NCBI GenBank assembly: GCA_964639245.1
Contig: CAZXCU010000002.1
Location: forward strand, 62,001 to 126,000
Direction of reading: 5' to 3'
Length of the DNA stretch: 64,000 nt
Origin: SB15 sp964639245
GTDB taxonomy: Bacteria > Chloroflexota > Anaerolineae > Aggregatilineales > J027
Part shown: piece by piece, positions 52,553 to 61,509 of the stretch
How positions within the stretch are numbered: position 1 is the first letter of the stretch
Layout of the letters: the number at the start of each line of letters is the position of its first letter
Notes under the pieces: generated by a model
What the model saw: the letters and a program-made list of their open reading frames with translations, nothing else
Database searches by the model: none
Told to the model about the DNA's origin: nothing
Position numbers and translations under genes: made by a program

Positions 52553-53311
52553 TTACCCCAATTGTACACTAATCGGGCAGTGGTCAGAGCCGCGTACCAT
52601 CGGGTGAATCGCCGCGCTCACCACTTCCTGCCGCAGCGACAAACTGGCAAAAATGTAATCCAAACGCCACCCGATATTTTGCTCGCGCAGGTCGCCCCGT
52701 GTAGACCACCACGTATACCCGCCGGGTTGGTCGGGATGCAGCGTGCGAAAGGTATCCATGAACCCCTGCTCCAGCAGTTCATTCACCCAATCGCGTTCCT
52801 CCGCCAGAAATCCAGCAATCCGAATCGGGCGGGCCACATCAATTTCATTGTGGGCAATGTTAAAATCGCCGCATACAATGACATTTTTGCCCTCGTCTTT
52901 GAGCGCGGCAGCATATTCCAGCAGATGATACAGGTAGGCCATTTTGTAAAACCATTTGCTGCGTCCCGGCACACCACTGGGGACATACACATTGACCAGC
53001 GTAAAATCATCAAAGTCGGCGGTCAGGGTGCGGCCTTCGCAATCAAAACGCGGCATTCCCAAGCCAATTTGAATTCGTTTGGGGGTTTGACGGGTGTAAA
53101 TCCCCACTCCGCTAAATCCCGCCGTTTCCGCCACCGCCCAATAGGTATGATAGCCGGCGGGGTGACGTAGGTGAAAATCAAGGTCATTCGGGTTGGCACG
53201 CACTTCCTGCACACACACCATCTCGGCATCAGAAGCAGCCAACCACTCCAGAAAGCCCGCTTTGCCCGCCGAACGCAGCCCGTTTACATTCCATGAATAG
53301 AGCGTTGTCAT
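52553..53311 (-). CDS. xth: Exodeoxyribonuclease III, second copy
   Basis: A 252-residue exonuclease III with YSWNVNGLRS, VQEVRANPND, GDFNIAHNEID, WRLDYIFASL and GSDHCPI. All catalytic residues are present. It is the first gene of the xth-Uma2-xth unit. It differs from the other copy at many positions, so the two may have separate roles (AP endonuclease or 3' end cleaning). Confidence 0.93.
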   Translation of the reverse strand: MTTLYSWNVNGLRSAGKAGFLEWLAASDAEMVCVQEVRANPNDLDFHLRHPAGYHTYWAVAETAGFSGVGIYTRQTPKRIQIGLGMPRFDCEGRTLTADFDDFTLVNVYVPSGVPGRSKWFYKMAYLYHLLEYAAALKDEGKNVIVCGDFNIAHNEIDVARPIRIAGFLAEERDWVNELLEQGFMDTFRTLHPDQPGGYTWWSTRGDLREQNIGWRLDYIFASLSLRQEVVSAAIHPMVRGSDHCPISVQLG

Positions 53312-53408
53312 CCCTGATTACCTCTGTCTTGTCTAATGAATAGATTGCATGATGATAATGAATATCTTATAGTGTTATTAAAAAACTTTACTGAGGAGTA
53401 CACATCGC

Positions 53409-53819
53409 ATGGCATCCCAAATTGAGCTTAAAATTGCCGTTGAAAATATCATGGATATTAATAAATTATGTAGAAATGTCTTGGGCTTAACTTTCATTGC
53501 CGAGAATTTAAATCAATCTCCATTTTTTGCCGATTATCAAGTGGATAATACCAAATTAACCTTTTTGCAATTTGACGGACAACTGCACAATACCGGCAGA
53601 GGTGTTTTTCCACCGCTACCCGGTTTCATCAGCTTTTTTCGTCTCACTATCCCCAATTTTGATTTGACAAAGCAACAGTTAATTGGCAATGGATTCTTTG
53701 AAACAGAAAACTTTCCCCCCGTCAACAAAGAATTCATCATCCAGCAGATGGCAAATGGGGCGCGGGCAATCTCTGTCCAATGTGGTGGGTTAACGGTGCA
53801 ACTGATTGAAAGTATCTGA
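53409..53819 (+). CDS. VOC-superfamily (glyoxalase-like) protein
   Basis: 136 residues with a vicinal-oxygen-chelate-like pattern: IELKIAVENIMDINKLCRNVLGLTFIAEN at the start and AISVQCGGLTVQLIES at the end. Metal ligands are not clear, so it may bind rather than convert its ligand. GAGGAG lies ten bases before the ATG. AT-rich compared with the neighbours. Confidence 0.6.
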   Translation: MASQIELKIAVENIMDINKLCRNVLGLTFIAENLNQSPFFADYQVDNTKLTFLQFDGQLHNTGRGVFPPLPGFISFFRLTIPNFDLTKQQLIGNGFFETENFPPVNKEFIIQQMANGARAISVQCGGLTVQLIESI

Positions 53820-53844
53820 TGGAGAAAGCCGAATAATTCCACCC

Positions 53845-53885
53845 CTCACCCCAACCCCCTCTCCATTGATGGGCGAGGGGGTGAG
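53845..53885. repeat. GC-rich palindromic repeat
   Basis: CTCACCCC (53845-53852) pairs with GGGGTGAG (53878-53885), and CCCCCTC (53855-53861) with GAGGGGG (53875-53881). Same family as 4454 and 5948. The rest of the gap 53820-54073 shows no gene. Confidence 0.75.
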
Positions 53886-54073
53886 ATCAGAACAATAAGG
53901 TTGTTAGCAACCTCATTGTTTTATCTATGAGCGCTGCATCCGGTTAATGCTTTCAGAAGGCGGGATGTGTCTGATGGGGACAAAGATTCGCGTATTCCTG
54001 CGCTTCCAAGCGAAATTTGCAAATTTTCAGAGGGTCTCTGCGCTTTCTGTCTGTATATCGATGAGGTAGATTT

Positions 54074-54739
54074 TTAAGGTGTTGTCCCTTGAATGAGTAA
54101 ACTACCATCGGTGATTTGCAGCGTGGTAATGGTGTAATCGGGGGTGTTACCCACTTTGCGAAGTTCTGTATCAATGATGCTTTTAATCTGTGCGTTGAGT
54201 TCATCCCGTACCCCCGAAGGCACACTCACCCCACCTGCATCAATGTTAGAAATGCTCACATCAAGTTTGCCATCGGGGGTTACATTCAAATCAAAATCAA
54301 TCAACGTCCCCACACGGGCAACATCGGTATCCATTTCACCATACACCGCCGCGTTGCCATTGCGGAAAATCACCTGCATATTTTCAAGCGGCAAACTGCT
54401 GTTGGTGATGCTGGGCGCACGCAAATTCAACCACGACGACGCTTCCCCTTCGGTCACATTCACATTGAAATTGCCCGAAGCCACCGCGTTATTGGAAGCC
54501 TGCTCAATTTTGTTTTCAAAACTCTGGGCTTCGGCAGCGCTCGGCGTAAAATTGGGTGTCGGTGGTTTCGGTTCGTTGGAATCCCACCATAACAGCGCCA
54601 GCACAATCACCGTGAGGATTCCACCGAACAGCCCGAACAAGCCAAGACAGCTTGAAAACAGGCATCCACAACAACACCCGTTGTTCCCACGTTGCCTTGT
54701 AGCCCGTCCGCGACGGACACCCTGAACCTGATACCCCAT
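54074..54739 (-). CDS. Membrane-anchored protein, LpqE-like size, unknown
   Basis: 221 residues from the ATG at 54739, whose last base is shared with the Era stop (TGATG). A Cys-rich run (GCCCGCLFSSC) precedes a membrane helix (FGLFGGILTVIVLALLWW). A Pro/Thr linker follows, then an exported domain (70-221) with a repeated beta pattern, including VNVTEGEASSWLNLRAP and LDVSISNIDAGG. It resembles DUF-type lipid-transfer or adhesion domains only loosely. Last gene of the era operon. Confidence 0.66.
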   Translation of the reverse strand: MGYQVQGVRRGRATRQRGNNGCCCGCLFSSCLGLFGLFGGILTVIVLALLWWDSNEPKPPTPNFTPSAAEAQSFENKIEQASNNAVASGNFNVNVTEGEASSWLNLRAPSITNSSLPLENMQVIFRNGNAAVYGEMDTDVARVGTLIDFDLNVTPDGKLDVSISNIDAGGVSVPSGVRDELNAQIKSIIDTELRKVGNTPDYTITTLQITDGSLLIQGTTP

Positions 54740-55749
54740 CAGAGTTTGTACCCGAAGCGTTTGAGCAGGGCGGGGTCGCTGCGCCAATTCGGAAGCACCT
54801 TGACCCAGATTTCAAGAAACACTTTGGAATTTAAAAAGGTTTCCAGATCTTGGCGGGCGGCGGAGGAAATTTCCTTGAGCATTTTGCCACCCTTACCGAT
54901 GATGATACCCTTTTGCCCGTCGCGTTCTACGTAAATCGTCGCCGCGATGTAAATAAGCTGGTCGTTGCGCTGTTTAAATTCGTTAATTTCCACCGCAATC
55001 GCATAAGGCACTTCTTGGTCGGTGTGGTGCAGCACCTGTTCGCGCACCATTTCCGCCGCAATATCGCGCAGGGGAATATCCGACACTTGGTCACGTGGGA
55101 AGAATCGCGGCCCTTCGCTCAAACGCGCCACGATTTTTTCCAATAACAACGGCACATTTTGCCCGTCAATGGCGGCTGTGGGGACACGCTCCACCTCTGG
55201 CATGAGGGCTTCATGCGCTTCATACTGGGCTTTAAATTTTTCAGGACTTTTTGCCGCGTCCACTTTGTTCAGCACATGGATGATTTTGTCCTGATTGCTG
55301 ACCTGCCTGACCTGTTCGGCAATTTGTTTGTCAATGGCAGTCAGGGGTTCGCTCACATCCGTCAGGAACAGAACCACATCAGCTTCTTCCAGCGCGGATT
55401 TCGCCACTTCGACCATAAATTCACCGAGTGAATCCTGTACCTTATGAATACCGGGCGTATCCATAAATACAATTTGTTTGTCCTCTTCGGTCAAAATTCC
55501 AAGCTGGCGAATCCGGGTGGTTTGCGGCTTGGGGCTAACAATCGCCACTTTTTCCCCCAGAATTTGATTCATGAGCGTGCTTTTGCCCACGTTTGGACGA
55601 CCAATCACCGCCACATACCCCGATTTATGCCCCTCTGGAACATCGTCCAGGGGTTCAGAGTCGTCAGCAATCGCACGGTCAATCGTGTCGTGCTGGGTTT
55701 TGCCGAGCGCTGCCGCCAGCATTTTTTCAAAATCGTCGTTCGTTGTCAT
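54739..55749 (-). CDS. era: GTPase Era
   Basis: A 336-residue Era with an N-terminal extension of about 40 residues beyond E. coli Era. G-motifs: GRPNVGKSTLMN, FMDTPGIHKV, HVLNKVDAA. The C-terminal KH domain includes IAATIYVERDGQKGIIIGKGG, which binds the 3' end of 16S rRNA during 30S assembly. Third gene of the glycosyltransferase-DUF1385-era-54074 operon, 41 bases after DUF1385. Confidence 0.95.
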   Translation of the reverse strand: MTTNDDFEKMLAAALGKTQHDTIDRAIADDSEPLDDVPEGHKSGYVAVIGRPNVGKSTLMNQILGEKVAIVSPKPQTTRIRQLGILTEEDKQIVFMDTPGIHKVQDSLGEFMVEVAKSALEEADVVLFLTDVSEPLTAIDKQIAEQVRQVSNQDKIIHVLNKVDAAKSPEKFKAQYEAHEALMPEVERVPTAAIDGQNVPLLLEKIVARLSEGPRFFPRDQVSDIPLRDIAAEMVREQVLHHTDQEVPYAIAVEINEFKQRNDQLIYIAATIYVERDGQKGIIIGKGGKMLKEISSAARQDLETFLNSKVFLEIWVKVLPNWRSDPALLKRFGYKL

Positions 55750-55790
55750 TTTTACCTGTATATCACATTGGGGGGTCTCAGACCGCCCCC

Positions 55791-57113
55791 CTATCCCTCA
55801 ACCGTGACTTGATTGCCTTTATTGGGCAAATGTTCGGCTTGCAAGACACTTTGCAGCGCCCGAATTGCCACCTCGACCATCGCATCGTCAGGTTGGCGGG
55901 TGGTCATTTTTTGTAAGGCCAGATTCGGCTTAATCATCGTGCGGATAATCGGGTTTTCGATATGCTTGGCGGTAAACCGCAGCAGTTCATAGGCTATCCC
56001 CGCAATCACTGGAATCACCGTTACCCGTGACAGCACCAGAATAATCAGGTTCAAAATTTTGCTGTCGGTGTCCGGTCTGCCAATGACCAGATGCACCAGA
56101 ATACTAATCACAATCACGTTGAGCAAAAAGGCCGTGCCACAGCGCGGGTGTTCCAACGGAAAGGCCTGCACATTCTTGGGGGTCAAATCCACCCCCGCTT
56201 CATAAGCGTTAATGGTTTTGTGTTCTGCCCCGTGATATTGAAACAACCGTTTGACATCTTCAAGCTGTCCAATCGCGGCGATATAGCCCAAAAACAGCAC
56301 CAGTTTGACCGTGCCTTCGATGGCTTCCACCGTAAAGCGATTGACTTCAAAAAGATTTTCCACCGTGCCGGAAATAAATGCGGGCAAGCCAATAAACAGC
56401 CCCACACCCATCGCCAGCGACACCACAATTAACCCTGTTGCCGCCGCACCGGAGAAAAAATCATTGGTGGCTTTGTCGTCCACTTTTTTAATCTCGGAGC
56501 GCAGTTCACTTTCTTCAATATTGATGCTCAACAGCAGCAAGGCACTGGTTTTAGCCGCCGATGCAATCAGCGATTTGCTGGGGTCGGGCAGTTTACGCGC
56601 CAGAATTGGATAGCTGCCCGTGGTCAATTTACCAATGGATTTAGCATCCATATCTGGTTCACGCAGCACATCGGCTTTTTTGCCCTCAAAAATGTGGAGG
56701 TGAGCGTGGGGAATAGGGTCAACCGTGCCGTGTTCATCCTGCACCACCGCCACAGCATCCAGTTCGCCTTCGACGCGCATTTTGGCGGGCATGTGCATCA
56801 CCCAGCCAATTTGTCCGTTATATTCCACCCGGTAATACAGGCCATCGGTCAAGGCTACATCGGCACTCCATAACAGCGCTTTTGTACCCAACCCCAGCGC
56901 ATCCCACAACCCGATCAACCCGCGCACAAACGGTGTTTTGCTAATCCACCCGCGATAGAGGGTTTTGTTCAAGGGGACTTCACGCAGTTGAATATTGCCG
57001 CCGGGGTCACGCACGGCAATCGCCGCTTGGTGTGCGCCGCGCATCATCACCCCTTCAATGACCGCCTGTCCCCCGTAGGAAAATTGCGGTTTTTCTTGCT
57101 GATTCTCACTCAT
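55791..57113 (-). CDS. DUF1385 membrane protein with extra domain
   Basis: 440 residues; family members I know are about 300. The start has YGGQAVIEGVMMRGAHQAA and the membrane half (220-400) has YHGAEHKTINAYEAGVDLT, as in YqhQ. Residues about 86-197 form an insertion. Part of it, ADVLREPDMDAKSIGKLTTG and GQIGWVMHMPAKMRV, looks like a bacterial SH3 domain. Function of DUF1385 is unproven. It starts five bases after the glycosyltransferase stop, with AGGA nine bases upstream. Confidence 0.84.
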   Translation of the reverse strand: MSENQQEKPQFSYGGQAVIEGVMMRGAHQAAIAVRDPGGNIQLREVPLNKTLYRGWISKTPFVRGLIGLWDALGLGTKALLWSADVALTDGLYYRVEYNGQIGWVMHMPAKMRVEGELDAVAVVQDEHGTVDPIPHAHLHIFEGKKADVLREPDMDAKSIGKLTTGSYPILARKLPDPSKSLIASAAKTSALLLLSINIEESELRSEIKKVDDKATNDFFSGAAATGLIVVSLAMGVGLFIGLPAFISGTVENLFEVNRFTVEAIEGTVKLVLFLGYIAAIGQLEDVKRLFQYHGAEHKTINAYEAGVDLTPKNVQAFPLEHPRCGTAFLLNVIVISILVHLVIGRPDTDSKILNLIILVLSRVTVIPVIAGIAYELLRFTAKHIENPIIRTMIKPNLALQKMTTRQPDDAMVEVAIRALQSVLQAEHLPNKGNQVTVEG

Positions 57114-57118
57114 ACTCT

Positions 57119-58621
57119 TTAATCCTGATACATCTTTTTGCGTAGATGATACAAACTCACCATAACCATTAAAATTAATCCGCCTGGCACGAGCAGCGCT
57201 GTACTCGGAACCACCCCCATTCTACCTAAATAAAAGGTACTCAGGTATTCGGTACGGGTGTCCGCCACAATTTCTAATGCCCCTGTAATCAGTGACCCGT
57301 GCAGCGTATAGTGTATCACATCTTCGGGGTGCGATTCATACGTATAGTTGACGTTCGTAATCACCCCGACCCACGAAATCAGAAACGAGAGCGCAAACAG
57401 GGACAGCGTTAAAATTTTTGAGATTTTTGATTTGGCGAACAGGATGTATCCTGTCCCTAAAAATCCATCCGTAGGGGCGGGATACATCCCGTCCGTTACC
57501 TCCCCCAAAGGCAGCATCCACAGGGGCAAAAGCGGCACAAGAAACCTCGCCCCCCAACACCATCCCCCATGCCATGCCCACCAGCGCCCATAAAGGAGCA
57601 GCACCCCCGCCGTTGCTATGAGAATCGCCTGTGCTAGGGTGTGATTTTTCCGATAAAACACGGGAAAGTACCACACGGACAAAAATAAAATCGGTACATA
57701 CCAGAACACCCCTTTGCCCGGCGAAAACAGCATCCCGAACACACCCACCGGCAGCGCCACATTAAATGCCTGCCCACTGTACGCATAGCCAGAGGTGAAC
57801 GGGTCGCCGTAGCGCAAAAAATTATGATACATGAGCATCACTCCTGCGAGGAAAGGAAAAATAAGAAAAATCCCACTCCTTGTGGCAAATTTCTTCCACC
57901 CATCACGGTAAGTATTTTTTATATCCCCCTCTCTACTGACGGATAGGGTTTGGGGATGCGGTGATTGCCCCCGCCACACCAGCCACGCCACTGGTATAAC
58001 ATAAATTATCATCGGCGCACGAATCACCATCATCCAACCGACTGCTAATCCTGCGCCCAAAATGGAGGTGGGTGTTCCCCGATGCGCCCCATAAAATGCC
58101 AGTAGCAGCAGTCCCGCCAGTGTGCCTTCCGGGAAAAATGAGCGTGCATAGTACCACAAAAAAGTACACATCCCCGCCGCAAACACCACCAACAGGGCTT
58201 TTGTCTTGCCCCTCTCCATTTCCATAGGGAGGGGTTGGGGAGGGGTGTAAATTTTAACGGCTATGGCATATAAGGCAGCCAACCCCGCCGCCGCAAAAAA
58301 CACCGGAATCCACAGCACCATATAGGCCGAAAACGCATACCGATTCCACAACTGCGACTTTGCCAGCGCGTCACTCCACGCTACCACTGGCGCAGCTAGC
58401 AAGGGCAGGCCGGGGTCATATTGACTGTATTTGCGTCCATCTTTGCCGGGGCGAAGCTGCGGGGAATAAAAATCGTCGGGAAAGGCGATGGTCTGCTCAA
58501 ACGCCAGCGCCCGACTGGTATCATACATCGTTTGCCCGTCAATGCTGTCAAACGGGGTAGTCAACGTGAGCAGGTAGAATCCTACAAAAAAGAGAAATAT
58601 CCAGCGCTTTATAATTCCCAA
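57119..58621 (-). CDS. GT39-like membrane protein with repeat-derived loops
   Basis: 500 residues, about ten membrane helices. Near the N-terminus TTPFDSIDGQTMYDTSRAL resembles the acidic loop of lipid-linked-sugar transferases. Three loops are encoded by genomic repeats (58209-58247, 57924-57956, 57437-57496): for example YTPPQPLPMEMERGKTK and SPHPQTLSVSREGDIKN. A TTG at 58621 starts the longest reading, but the Shine-Dalgarno GAGGA abuts it, so the true start may differ. First gene of the era operon. Confidence 0.72.
   Translation of the reverse strand: MGIIKRWIFLFFVGFYLLTLTTPFDSIDGQTMYDTSRALAFEQTIAFPDDFYSPQLRPGKDGRKYSQYDPGLPLLAAPVVAWSDALAKSQLWNRYAFSAYMVLWIPVFFAAAGLAALYAIAVKIYTPPQPLPMEMERGKTKALLVVFAAGMCTFLWYYARSFFPEGTLAGLLLLAFYGAHRGTPTSILGAGLAVGWMMVIRAPMIIYVIPVAWLVWRGQSPHPQTLSVSREGDIKNTYRDGWKKFATRSGIFLIFPFLAGVMLMYHNFLRYGDPFTSGYAYSGQAFNVALPVGVFGMLFSPGKGVFWYVPILFLSVWYFPVFYRKNHTLAQAILIATAGVLLLYGRWWAWHGGWCWGARFLVPLLPLWMLPLGEVTDGMYPAPTDGFLGTGYILFAKSKISKILTLSLFALSFLISWVGVITNVNYTYESHPEDVIHYTLHGSLITGALEIVADTRTEYLSTFYLGRMGVVPSTALLVPGGLILMVMVSLYHLRKKMYQD
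57437..57496. repeat. Palindrome pair inside a coding region
   Basis: Two inverted GTAGGGGC-group palindromes: AGGATGTATCCT near 57441-57452 followed by GTCCCTA, then TAGGGGCGGGATACATCCC (57472-57490) and GTCC. Translated in frame as part of a loop in the 57119-58621 protein. Confidence 0.7.
57924..57956. repeat. CCCCCTCTC-type repeat inside a coding region
   Basis: CCCCCTCTCTACTGACGGAT followed by AGGGTTTGGGG, a diverged member of the family seen at 53845 and 58209. It encodes the loop PHPQTLSVSREGDI on the minus strand. Confidence 0.55.
58209..58247. repeat. CCCCTCTCC-type palindrome inside a coding region
   Basis: CCCCTCTCC (58209-58217) pairs with GGGAGGGG (58227-58234), followed by TTGGGGAGGGGTG. 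It encodes TPPQPLPMEMERGK in a loop between two membrane helices. Confidence 0.75.
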
Positions 58622-58692
58622 TCCTCAATCTTTAAACCCACAATACGGGTAAAATGCTTTCTCTTTTATAATGATTAAAAACGAGGTGCATC

Positions 58693-59037
58693 ATGACCAG
58701 CATTATACTACGTGGCAAAATTACCGAAGATGGCAAAGTCGAATTGCTAGACCCGATTCCCGCTGATTTTGACCGAACACGTCCGGTAGAAGTCCGCTTG
58801 AGTCCCCGTGTCTATGAAACCGTCAATGAATATGGCGATAGGATCTTGGTAGATGAGGAAAACGGGTTGGTCGAACCGCTTGAGCCATTTACAATGGGCG
58901 ATTTATTAAACTCCGAACTTTTCGGTTTCTGGACTGACAGAAAAGATGAAATCGGTAGCGGCTTAGACTATATTAAAAAGCTACGCGAAGAAGAGGACAA
59001 AAGGAACGATCCATGGCAAGGCCGGACTTTATCTTAG
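58693..59037 (+). CDS. Putative antitoxin of a VapBC pair
   Basis: 114 residues. The beginning, IILRGKITEDGKVELLDPIP, is a beta-rich antitoxin-like pattern, and the helical charged end (EIGSGLDYIKKLREEEDKRND) could occupy the toxin. It overlaps the PIN gene by 25 bases. GAGGTG lies about seven bases before the ATG. No DNA-binding motif is certain. Confidence 0.68.
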   Translation: MTSIILRGKITEDGKVELLDPIPADFDRTRPVEVRLSPRVYETVNEYGDRILVDEENGLVEPLEPFTMGDLLNSELFGFWTDRKDEIGSGLDYIKKLREEEDKRNDPWQGRTLS

Positions 59038-59402
59038 ATTCTAGCATTATTATTGATATAACCCTACGTTTGCCAGATGCCGAACAGTGGATGCGACAGG
59101 TTAAAGGGCTTCAAGGTGCAATTACTTCCATTACAATCATGGAGGTTTTGCGTGGTGCGAGAAATAAGCAAGAGTTAACACGGTTAGGGCGCGAGCTTTC
59201 ACGCTTTAGAGATATTCATATTCTGGAACGTGATTCTAGGTGGGCAGTGCAGCAGTTTCGGGTCTTTTGGTTGAGTCATCAGATTGGCATGAATGACTGT
59301 TTGATTGCGGCAGTCGCAGCCCGAATGCAACTGCCCCTCTACACGCTGAACCTCAAAGATTTTGCGCCTCTCCCGGATGTCAACGCCCAAAAGCCTTATT
59401 GA
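59013..59402 (+). CDS. vapC: VapC-like PIN toxin
   Basis: 129 residues with FILDSSIIIDI, TIMEVLRGARN, MNDCLIAAVAARM and LYTLNLKDFAPL, the PIN acidic positions in order. Probably a ribonuclease toxin. It is not a close copy of the one at 16268. Its end overlaps the pentapeptide gene by seven bases, convergently. Confidence 0.87.
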   Translation: MARPDFILDSSIIIDITLRLPDAEQWMRQVKGLQGAITSITIMEVLRGARNKQELTRLGRELSRFRDIHILERDSRWAVQQFRVFWLSHQIGMNDCLIAAVAARMQLPLYTLNLKDFAPLPDVNAQKPY

Positions 59403-60457
59403 GTCGGGGTGGTGCTGGTAATTTTTCCCGCATAGGCAGGCGAATGGGGGTCGCCCGAACGCCAGAAGTCCACATGGGTGGGGTCGGTAAAACGGGCAAA
59501 ATCTGTCTGGTCATTCCAATGTGTTCCATCCGGTAAAATCATATCTGTGCTAAATTTAGCATCTGCAAAAGTTGCTCCGCGCAAATTCGCCCCGCTTAAA
59601 TTGGTTTTGAACAATTCCGCTTCGGTCAAATCCGCTTCCTGCAAATTGGCATCACACAGTGACACACCCCAGAGCGACGTTTGAATTTTTGCCCCTGACA
59701 AGTTTGCCCCGTTTAAATTTGCCCCCGAAAGAAAGGTATGTTCCAAAATTGCCCTGCTTAAGTTCGCGCCCTGCATATCCGCTTCAATCAGTTGGGTTTC
59801 TTTCAACAATGCGCCCTGCAAATTTGCCCCTTGCAGTTGAGCATCGCGCAGATTGGCTTTGGTCAGTTGTGCGCCGCTTAAATTCACTCCCTGCAATTCG
59901 GCACGCTGCAAATTGAGGCTAATTAAAACCGCATTCACCAAAAGTGGCTGTTCCCGCACCTTGTCCAAATGTACCTGACGCGCTTCAGGTGTTGCTTCTT
60001 TTTTGAGCGCAGCAATTAATTCATCCAGCGCGGCTCGCCATTCTTCGGATAAATTTTCCACTGAATGGGTTGGTAAATCCACCGATGTAACTGTTGGCGG
60101 AGGGGTTTGTTCGGCTTCAATATAGTAGGTAAAGACGGCAGGTTTAGTGGCTTCTGCTTCTGTCACCAACTGCGTCTCTTTTGATGGGGTTTGTGCATGT
60201 TGGTCACGACGGGCAAAATAGGCCTTGAGCAGCAGCACTACCAACCCTGCCGCCAGCAAATCGCTGCTTAGGTCAGACAGCCAAGTTTCAAGCCAATTGC
60301 CAATTTCTGAGCCGTTGAGAAGATTGACAACCAGCGAAGCCACCGCAGTCACAACGACCACCCACAAGATCAGGGCTGTTCCGCGTTGATTTTCTAAGCG
60401 ATTTAACAAGCGTTCTACCACTGCTGTATCCTTCATTTGTATGACAAAGTGTAACAT
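59396..60457 (-). CDS. Membrane pentapeptide-repeat protein
   Basis: 353 residues from 60457; a start at 60436 (MKDTAVV) is equally open and neither has a clear Shine-Dalgarno. Two membrane helices (about 28-48 and 65-85) precede a linker. Then come about 20 A(D/N)LXX repeats (LQGANLQGALLKETQLIEAD) that form a right-handed quadrilateral helix. A closing segment, ILPDGTHWNDQTDFARFTDP, follows. Paralogous to the next gene. Function unknown. Confidence 0.85.
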   Translation of the reverse strand: MLHFVIQMKDTAVVERLLNRLENQRGTALILWVVVVTAVASLVVNLLNGSEIGNWLETWLSDLSSDLLAAGLVVLLLKAYFARRDQHAQTPSKETQLVTEAEATKPAVFTYYIEAEQTPPPTVTSVDLPTHSVENLSEEWRAALDELIAALKKEATPEARQVHLDKVREQPLLVNAVLISLNLQRAELQGVNLSGAQLTKANLRDAQLQGANLQGALLKETQLIEADMQGANLSRAILEHTFLSGANLNGANLSGAKIQTSLWGVSLCDANLQEADLTEAELFKTNLSGANLRGATFADAKFSTDMILPDGTHWNDQTDFARFTDPTHVDFWRSGDPHSPAYAGKITSTTPTQ

Positions 60458-60486
60458 GACAGCGAGAACGTGTGTTTAAAGTCTGC

Positions 60487-61341
60487 TTAAGACTTGACCC
60501 CCTCCCGCCGATACCAGCGCGGCAGTTCCCCGAACAATCCGGGATCAGGTCGCCAGAAGGCAGGCCAATGACGGTCATAAAAACGCTGCATAGCGATTTC
60601 ATTTGTCCAGCGTGTCCCGTCGGGTAAACGGGTCTGGTTATCAAAGTGGGTGGTTTTGAGGAAGGATTCTTCCAAGTTGGCTTGTAGCAACCACGCCCCT
60701 TGTAAATTGGTTTCGCCCAAAAACGCGCCGCGCAAATTGGCCCACGACATTTCAGCTTTTTGCAAATTGGCTTGGTTTAAGTTCGCGCCCTGCAAATTCG
60801 CCTCAATCATATATGCGCCTTCCAAGTTGCACCCCTCCAGCGAGATGCCACGCAAATCGGTATCATAAAAATTCGCCCCCTGCAAATTTAAATTATTGAG
60901 AGTCGCGCCCGGCAGCACCCCACCCACTTTCATTTCATCCAGAATCGCCTGCCGTGCTTCGCGGGTCGTGGCCTGTTTTAGCCGTGCTACGTAGCCATTC
61001 ATGACTTGTTGGGCGGGGGTTTCTCCGAAATCATTTGTTCGGATGGGGCGGGTATCTTGTTTTTCTTTTTCCGATTGGGCTGCTTGAACGGTCTTTTGGG
61101 TTGCTGCCCAGCGCCGCAGCGAAAAATCCACCAGCAGGTACAGAATTGCTGCGCCGAAAAGTTGAGCGCTCAAGGCCTGTAACCAATTTTCCCACCACTG
61201 TGTAAAGTCATCCCCCAGCGCAGGAACACGCCACAGATTCAGCACCAGCGAACCCGCACTGGTCAAAACAAAACAGCCGACCAGAAAACGCACAAGGTCG
61301 TCTTTACCCGCTTGTTGAAGGATGTCTTTCAATCGTTTCAT
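60487..61341 (-). CDS. Membrane pentapeptide-repeat protein, second copy
   Basis: 284 residues. Two N-terminal membrane helices, a charged linker with KEKQDTRPIR, then about 15 pentapeptide repeats (LNLQGANFYDTDLRGISLEG). The end, RLPDGTRWTNEIAMQRFYD, matches the end of the other copy. It lies 29 bases upstream of that gene on the same strand, so the two are probably one operon and arose by duplication. Confidence 0.85.
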   Translation of the reverse strand: MKRLKDILQQAGKDDLVRFLVGCFVLTSAGSLVLNLWRVPALGDDFTQWWENWLQALSAQLFGAAILYLLVDFSLRRWAATQKTVQAAQSEKEKQDTRPIRTNDFGETPAQQVMNGYVARLKQATTREARQAILDEMKVGGVLPGATLNNLNLQGANFYDTDLRGISLEGCNLEGAYMIEANLQGANLNQANLQKAEMSWANLRGAFLGETNLQGAWLLQANLEESFLKTTHFDNQTRLPDGTRWTNEIAMQRFYDRHWPAFWRPDPGLFGELPRWYRREGVKS

Positions 61342-61509
61342 GCGCTGCCCCTATGAGGAACAGTATAGCAAAGGGCTGTTTCAAAGTGGGTAAGAATAAA
61401 TTCATAAACGCGGGGGGCGGACACAAAACGGACTCGTTTCGGTCATTTCATGTGAGAGGCAGCTTACAAATTTTATGGTGGTTGTGCTTAAGACAAAAGG
61501 ACAATCATC

